DNA of 64,000 bases, from contig NC_089824.1 in NCBI RefSeq assembly GCF_035046505.1, forward strand, positions 219,612,596 through 219,676,595, given 5' to 3'. The notes beneath the pieces are model-generated. The model had not been told where the DNA came from. It was given only the letters and a program-made list of their open reading frames with translations, and made no database searches. The translations under genes and the position numbers were made by a program. The DNA is from Tiliqua scincoides (lineage: Eukaryota; Chordata; Lepidosauria; Squamata; Scincidae). Positions 59,696-64,000 of the stretch are shown here, in pieces. Within the stretch, counting starts at the first letter, position 1, and each line of letters begins with the position of its first letter.

Positions 59696-60007
59696 TTAAA
59701 AGGCCTGAGCTCCAGCTGTGAGCTAGCAGAGCCCTATGGCAGCATCTGCTGATATCCAGGCCTTGCTGCTGTTCCCTCTGCTCTGGTCTGCCCAGTCCAA
59801 GCATACACTGTAGACTCCTGGGGGCAGGGAGCTGCCTCTTTGGTTTCCACTGCATAACATCAGAGGGTCTAAAAGGAATTAACAATCGCCATCTGACAAG
59901 AGAAGAGGAACAAAGCTGAGAAATAAGGGAGCAGCAGGGGGGGGACACACCAAATGTAAGGGAGGAGGAAACGGGGGGGGCGAGGTAAAAGGGCACGACG
60001 ACAGTCA
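59696..60007. other. No recognisable feature
   Basis: Unassigned, with a partial CR1 edge (caaggcctttaaaaggcctg). Confidence 0.5.
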
Positions 60008-60270
60008 CAGCCCAAGTCCGTGCGTGTCTACTCAGCAGCAAGTCCCATTCTAGTCCATGGGGCTTACTCCCAGGTAGGTGTGGCCAGGATTGCAGGACGG
60101 GAACCAATCCCATGCATGTCTACTCAGAAGTCAGTGCCATTCTAGTCCAAGGGGCTTACTCCCAGGTAAGTGTGGACGGGATTGCAGCCTAAGAGGGTCT
60201 CCTCAGAAGCAAGTGCCATTGCCGTGAGCGGGGCTTACTCCGGAGTAGGTGCGGCCGGGGCTGCAGCCTG
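60008..60270. repeat. Three short palindromic repeats in tandem
   Basis: Successive units of roughly 85 bp: tctactcagcagcaagtccc with ggggcttactcccaggtagg; tctactcagaagtcagtgcc with ggggcttactcccaggtaag; ctcctcagaagcaagtgcc with ggggcttactccggagtagg. Each ends in ggattgcag- or ggctgcag-type words. They lead straight into the right CpG island. Confidence 0.85.
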
Positions 60271-60960
60271 GCGGGGGCTCCCTCGGCCAGCACGGCCCCT
60301 GCAGATGCCCGCGGGGCCGGGCTGAGGCGTGGCCGGGCAGAGCACGTGTGCCAGGCGCGGAGGCGCCGGCCGAGCCTCTCCGGGAGCGCGGCGGGCTGCG
60401 CTGCCGGCCGCCCTGAGCCAGCCCCGGCCGCCCGGCGGAGGTGCCTGCAGGAGGAGGCGGCGACCTCGGGCGCGGCGGAGGCAGTGCCGCAGCTCCTGCC
60501 CGAGCCCCGCGCCGCGGCCAGTCTGCGCGCAGACAAAGCGGCGGCAGGAGAGCAGCGCCCCGCGCGGTCCCGGGGGAGGCCAGCGCTGGATGCCGCCCGA
60601 GCCGCGCTCCGGGGACGCCGCGCACCATGAACTGCGCCGGGGAGGCCAAGGACATGGAAGGTACCGGCTCCGCCCCGGCCCCGCGCGCCCTCCCGGAGCA
60701 GCCTCCGCGGAGACCGGCCTGGGGGGAAGCCCGCGGGCTGGCGCGGGTTGCTTCCGAGGAGCCCCGCCGCGGCAGGTGAAGCGCCCGGCACGAGGGGCTG
60801 GGCGGCTCCGCACGTCGCGCGGCTGCTGCTGCTGCTGCTGCCGCCGCCGAGGCGCCCGTTAAGTCGCCTGCCGCGCTCCGGACTCGCCCAGGGGCGGTTC
60901 AGCCCTTTGGGAGCCGAACCCTGTGCGTGCCTACTCAGAAGGAAGCCCCGTTAGCCAGTG
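60190..60960. promoter_or_regulatory. Second CpG island, probable promoter of an unidentified gene
   Basis: About 770 bp of very high GC and CpG density (for example ggcgcggaggcgccggccga and gggacgccgcgcaccatg). Contains (CTG)5 and (CCG)3 at 60,823-60,849. Such islands mark promoters. Direction and product are not decided by sequence alone. Confidence 0.75.
60627..60660 (+). CDS. Possible first coding exon of an unidentified gene
   Basis: An ATG in fair context (GCACCATGA) opens MNCAGEAKDME and reaches CATGGAAG followed by GTACCG at 60,661, a usable but weak donor. The frame could instead read on to 60,779 as a low-complexity sequence. I do not recognise the 11 residues. In mammals SAMD10 lies head-to-head with PRPF6 and ZNF512B follows, both in the orientation required here, but neither human N-terminus as I recall it matches. 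Assignment is left open. Confidence 0.3.
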
Positions 60961-60995
60961 GGGCTTCCTCCCAGGGAAGCGTGGCTGGGATCGCA
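60912..60995. repeat. Short palindromic repeat at the island's right edge
   Basis: gcgtgcctactcagaagga, gtggggcttcctcccaggga and gtggctgggatcgcagcc. Same family as 60,008-60,270. Confidence 0.75.
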
Positions 60996-61179
60996 GCCTG
61001 TGTCAGTTACAGGCGTGATCAGCAGCAGAGAGGAGAAGGGCGTGCAGGGAGGGGGCCGGCCAGCTCCGCTGCTCTCTGTCACGCAGGTGGCACATGCCTG
61101 ATGGGCGATGCCTTCCGGGGAAAGGGAAGGGCTGGGACCTGCCATGGCTTCTTGTGAATGGGCACTGCTTGCTTGGGCG

Positions 61180-61391
61180 CGGTGGCGTAGCTGGGAGGGC
61201 CGAGCACTAAGTTTTGCAGGCACCTGAACGTGCCCTGCAAATACCCCCCTTCCGAGGCATTCTGGGTGGGGGTAGCATGCACCTCAGTTTTGCTCCCCCC
61301 AGCCAGAGTTGCTCCAGAGGGGCCGCTTGCATGGCGCGTTCAGGCGCCTGCAAAACTTAGTGCTTTGCCCCCCCCTCTAGCTACGCCACTG
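61180..61391. mobile_element. hAT-type MITE, CAGTGGCGTAGCTAG family
   Basis: 212 bp. cggtggcgtagctgggag to ctctagctacgccactg, with paired cgagcactaagttttgcagg and cctgcaaaacttagtgc. Flanks cttgggcg and cttgtgca are a weak 8-bp match (six of eight). Confidence 0.85.
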
Positions 61392-62684
61392 CTTGTGCAC
61401 ACTCGGAAGTGCGAGTTGTGGCGTGCTGGGCTTCTAAAAGTGTGTGATCTGGAAGTCAGGTCGGTAGGAAACTAGCCGTCATTCCTCAGAGGAGGCACTT
61501 TGCACGTGCTCCCGGTAACTCTTGTCTCAGTTGTCTTTAGAATCCAGCTTTCACACTGAACAGACATTTCAGGCTTGAGCTCTAGGCACTGATGCATGGG
61601 TGTTGTGTCTGTGTGTTCTTGCCTGCCCTGAAAGTGAAAAGAGGCAACAAAAGGGCTGCATTTCCGCGGTTGTCTACTTCAGAGTAAGCCCATTGAGCTT
61701 CGCAAGACTGGCTTCTGAGAAAGCGTACATAGTGGAGGGAGTGGCTTTTGCACATAAGAGATTTGCCATAGGAAACATTTGTATCCTAGGAGAGGTGAGC
61801 CGTAGTGTGTTGTTCTGGCCAGCCATCATTCCTACCAAGATGCAGTGATTGTTCAGCCTGCCTGCCTTGAAGGAAATCATGTTATCTGCCCTAGAAGCCC
61901 TCTGATGCATGCATGGAGACTGGTGATCACTGGAGGACCACTTTGCTCATGAAAACAGGCATCACAGGGGCTCAATCCAGGAGAGTGCTGTGTGAAATCA
62001 AGTCCTCGGAGAGGTGTTATTCATTTTCCATAACAGAATATTGGGTGACAGGTCCAGCAGTCTAGACCAGTGCAAGCTAAAATGTTTACAGTTGTAGGTT
62101 TGCATCCACAGAGAGTAACGTGGCAACTGATTTATCATGCAAAGCATGTTTACTCAGAAGTAAGTCCTCCTGTGCACTGAGCACTCCTGCTGTCATGCCC
62201 AACAAGCCCCCTCTTAAATACTTATTAAGAATGAAGCCAGTGGGACTTGGTTCAGAGTGAGTATGTTTAAGAGTAGACTGCCTCAATGCACTGGAAGCAA
62301 GCATAGAGGGTGGGCAGATGTGCACAGAGGGTGTTTCCACTTAATCCTTTAGACTGAATGATCCAGAGGAAATATCAACACCTGCTTCAGAGGCTCCTGG
62401 GGGTAGTGGTGGAGGAAGGAATTAGAGGCACATGGTCAGGATCACAGAATGCAGATCAGGGCCTCTGTCCCTTGATGCTCTTTAATTACCTTGTTCAGCT
62501 TAGAGTGATATAAGACTGGTATAAACCCCAGCATCTTTTGTGAACCTTTGAGAGTGAGGCGGGGTTTCTAATCAGTGCTAGCATTCCTGAAAACACTGCT
62601 GGGGGGGGGGGGGTAGTTATCCTGCAATGCTAGTTATAATGCATCCAGTTCATTTATATAGTCTGAACTAGTGCATATTCACAG
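61392..62684. other. No recognisable gene
   Basis: Unassigned. Two partial short-palindromic-repeat words (ttactcagaagtaagtcctc at 62,150 and cttcagagtaagcccattg at 61,678). G run at 62,601-62,612. Confidence 0.45.
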
Positions 62685-63530
62685 GGAAGGACAAAGCTCA
62701 ATCGGAGAGCCCTGCTTTGCATGGAGAAAATTCTACCTTCAATCCCTACAGCATTGCAAGTTAGGGGCAGGAAAGACCACCCTGAAACCCCAGAGAGCCA
62801 CTGCCAGTCAGTGTAGACCAGTGGTATTCAAACTGGGGTGTCACGATGCCCCGGCCTGAGGGTCCTGATCCCTTTCCCCTTAAGGGGCGGGGGCAGCCAG
62901 GAGGCAGCGGTGCGATCCCCAGGCTCATGCCGCTCAGGGGGGCTGCAGGGGCTTGGTGCAGTTGTCCAAGTCCCCTGCAGCCCCCCAGGGGTGCAGGGAG
63001 CCCTGTGTGACCTTCGGCAGGGCTCCCCGGGTCAGGGAAGGTGACAGCAGAACGATCGCGCCCCACTCTGCTAAACTGGAAGCAGTGCGCGATTGCTCCA
63101 CGTTCCCTTTTGACTGGGCTGCAGGGACTGGGGTGCACCCTCCGGTCCCTGCGAGAGCCGTCCCTGGCTGCGGGGAGCCGGGAGCAAGCGCCTTCAGGGC
63201 TCCTCAGGTCAGGGAAAGTGAGAGTGGGGCGATCACGTTCCGCTTCCCGTTTTGCGGAAGCGGAGCACAATTGCCCCACTCTCACTTTCCCTGACCTGGG
63301 GAGCCCTGCCGAAGATCGCACAGGGCTCCCCGCACCTCCGGGGGGGGGTGCAGGGGGCTTGGGCAAGTGCACCAAGCCCCTGCAGCCCCCCTGAGCGGCT
63401 TAATCCTGGGGATCGCGCCGCTGCTTCTCCCCACCCCCACCAAGACTTCGGGATTCAAATTCCCTGCTTGTTTGAAAACTGCAGGTGTAGACAATACCAA
63501 TCCAGTTGTCTGACTCAGCAGGCAGCAGCT
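62685..63530 (+). mobile_element. tRNA-derived SINE split by a hAT MITE
   Basis: The left part (62,685-62,818) has a tRNA-like head (ggacaaagctcaatcggaga, ttcaatccc) and the body gaaaccccagagagccactg ccagtcagtgtagac. The right part resumes at 63,485 (gtgtagacaataccaatcc, ttgtctgactcagcaggc). Removing the insert and one copy of gtgtagac restores a continuous SINE like that at 24,548. Confidence 0.88.
62819..63484. mobile_element. hAT-type MITE with a long palindromic interior
   Basis: 666 bp flanked by gtgtagac on both sides (62,811-62,818 and 63,485-63,492), no mismatch. Left end cagtggtattcaaactgg; right end, inverted, ctgcagttttcaaacaag. The interior is GC-rich and folds back: the left arm gcgatccccaggctcatgcc, gctcaggggggctgcagggg and ccttcggcagggctcccc reappear inverted between about 63,290 and 63,430. 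A third inverted block, gtcagggaaagtgagagtgg, lies at about 63,211 with its inverse at about 63,275. No coding capacity. Confidence 0.92.
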
Positions 63531-63654
63531 GTGTAGGTTCATAAATCCAGGGAGGGCAGTTCATTCCAGTAGGTGGTGCAGGCATCTGCTCCATGTGGCA
63601 GAAATCTCAGGGGCTTCAAAGGAAGCAGGAAAATCATCTGGGGGAGCAATCCTA

Positions 63655-63845
63655 AGAACATAAGAGGAGCCTTCCTGAATCAGAAGGAAGATTGATCCAT
63701 CCAGTCCAGCATCCCACTTCACACAGGGACCAACAGATGTGCTGGGAAAGCCCACAAGCAGGATACTGAGACCACAGCCCTCTCCTGCCCTTGCCTCCTG
63801 GTATTCAGAGAGACTGCCTCTGTACATGGAGGCTCATCATAGTTC
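63655..63845 (-). mobile_element. CR1/SINE 3'-end repeat
   Basis: aagaacataagaggagcctt is followed by gatccatccagtccagcatc, ccacaagcaggatactgaga and gagactgcctctgtacatgg. This is the reverse of the repeat at 56,990 and 25,790. The octamer-like cataagag tail suggests a CR1-related or CR1-dependent element. Confidence 0.7.
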
Positions 63846-64000
63846 ATATTGTCAAATGACCTTTTCTAGCCCATGAATTTGCTGAATTGTTTTGAAAACC
63901 ATCAAAGCCAGTTGCCATCGCCATACCTTGGGGCAGTGAATGAAAGCCAAAGGAAGCTTTTTCCCATTAAAAAGAGTGTGTGAGGGAGGGCACTTTTAGA
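63846..64000. other. No recognisable feature to the window edge
   Basis: Unassigned sequence. Confidence 0.5.

Noticed and set aside
60189-60862. Several long overlapping frames (up to 200 codons) in the right CpG island
   Set aside because: GC-rich DNA has few stops. All frames on both strands are open and rich in Ala, Arg, Pro and Gly. Only the ATG at 60,627 was kept, at low confidence.
62761-63394. Frames of up to 204 codons on both strands in the last 1.3 kb
   Set aside because: They fall within the palindromic hAT MITE. Near-mirror frames arise from its inverted arms.

Overview
The window is vertebrate nuclear DNA, most likely from a squamate reptile (lizard, gecko or skink grade). The evidence is one spliced vertebrate housekeeping gene with normal GT-AG introns and a CpG-island promoter, many CR1 LINE copies ending in the CR1 octamer tail, a 5S-rRNA-derived SINE that shares its 3' tail with an L2-like LINE, tRNA-derived SINEs (one with a Sauria-SINE-like 3' end), dense hAT-type MITEs and a mariner. 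There is no bacterial or viral gene organisation and no CRISPR array.

Left end (1-5,760): the first five coding exons of PRPF6, the U4/U6.U5 tri-snRNP protein PRP6, lie on the minus strand. They join in frame to 240 codons. Exon 1 sits in a CpG island with two perfect CRE palindromes just upstream of the start codon. The reading frame begins 35 codons before the position of the human initiator methionine, and that position is CTG here. The gene continues off the left edge.

Middle (5,760-60,000): I recognise no host exon in about 54 kb. It is a thick layer of transposable elements, many nested: CR1 pieces of at least two subfamilies, three 5S-derived SINEs, an L2-like 3' end, tRNA SINEs, a mariner with frameshifts inserted in a MITE, one solo LTR (an old retrovirus trace), at least eleven hAT-like non-autonomous elements with readable 8-bp target duplications, a palindromic MITE family with 3-bp TNA duplications, and a pogo-like MITE. 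A few unique AT-rich blocks could be conserved non-coding elements.

Right end (60,000-64,000): three short palindromic repeats in tandem lead into a second CpG island (60,190-60,960). It holds a possible first coding exon on the plus strand that I cannot assign. In mammals the gene head-to-head with PRPF6 is SAMD10, followed by ZNF512B, so the island may be the promoter of one of these, but this is inference only. The last kilobase holds a tRNA SINE split by a 666-bp palindromic hAT MITE.

The only gene product that can be named with confidence is PRPF6. The other interest lies in element structure: nested insertions with recoverable empty sites, a 46-bp perfect palindrome formed inside a CR1 copy, and small palindromic MITE families that flank both CpG islands.
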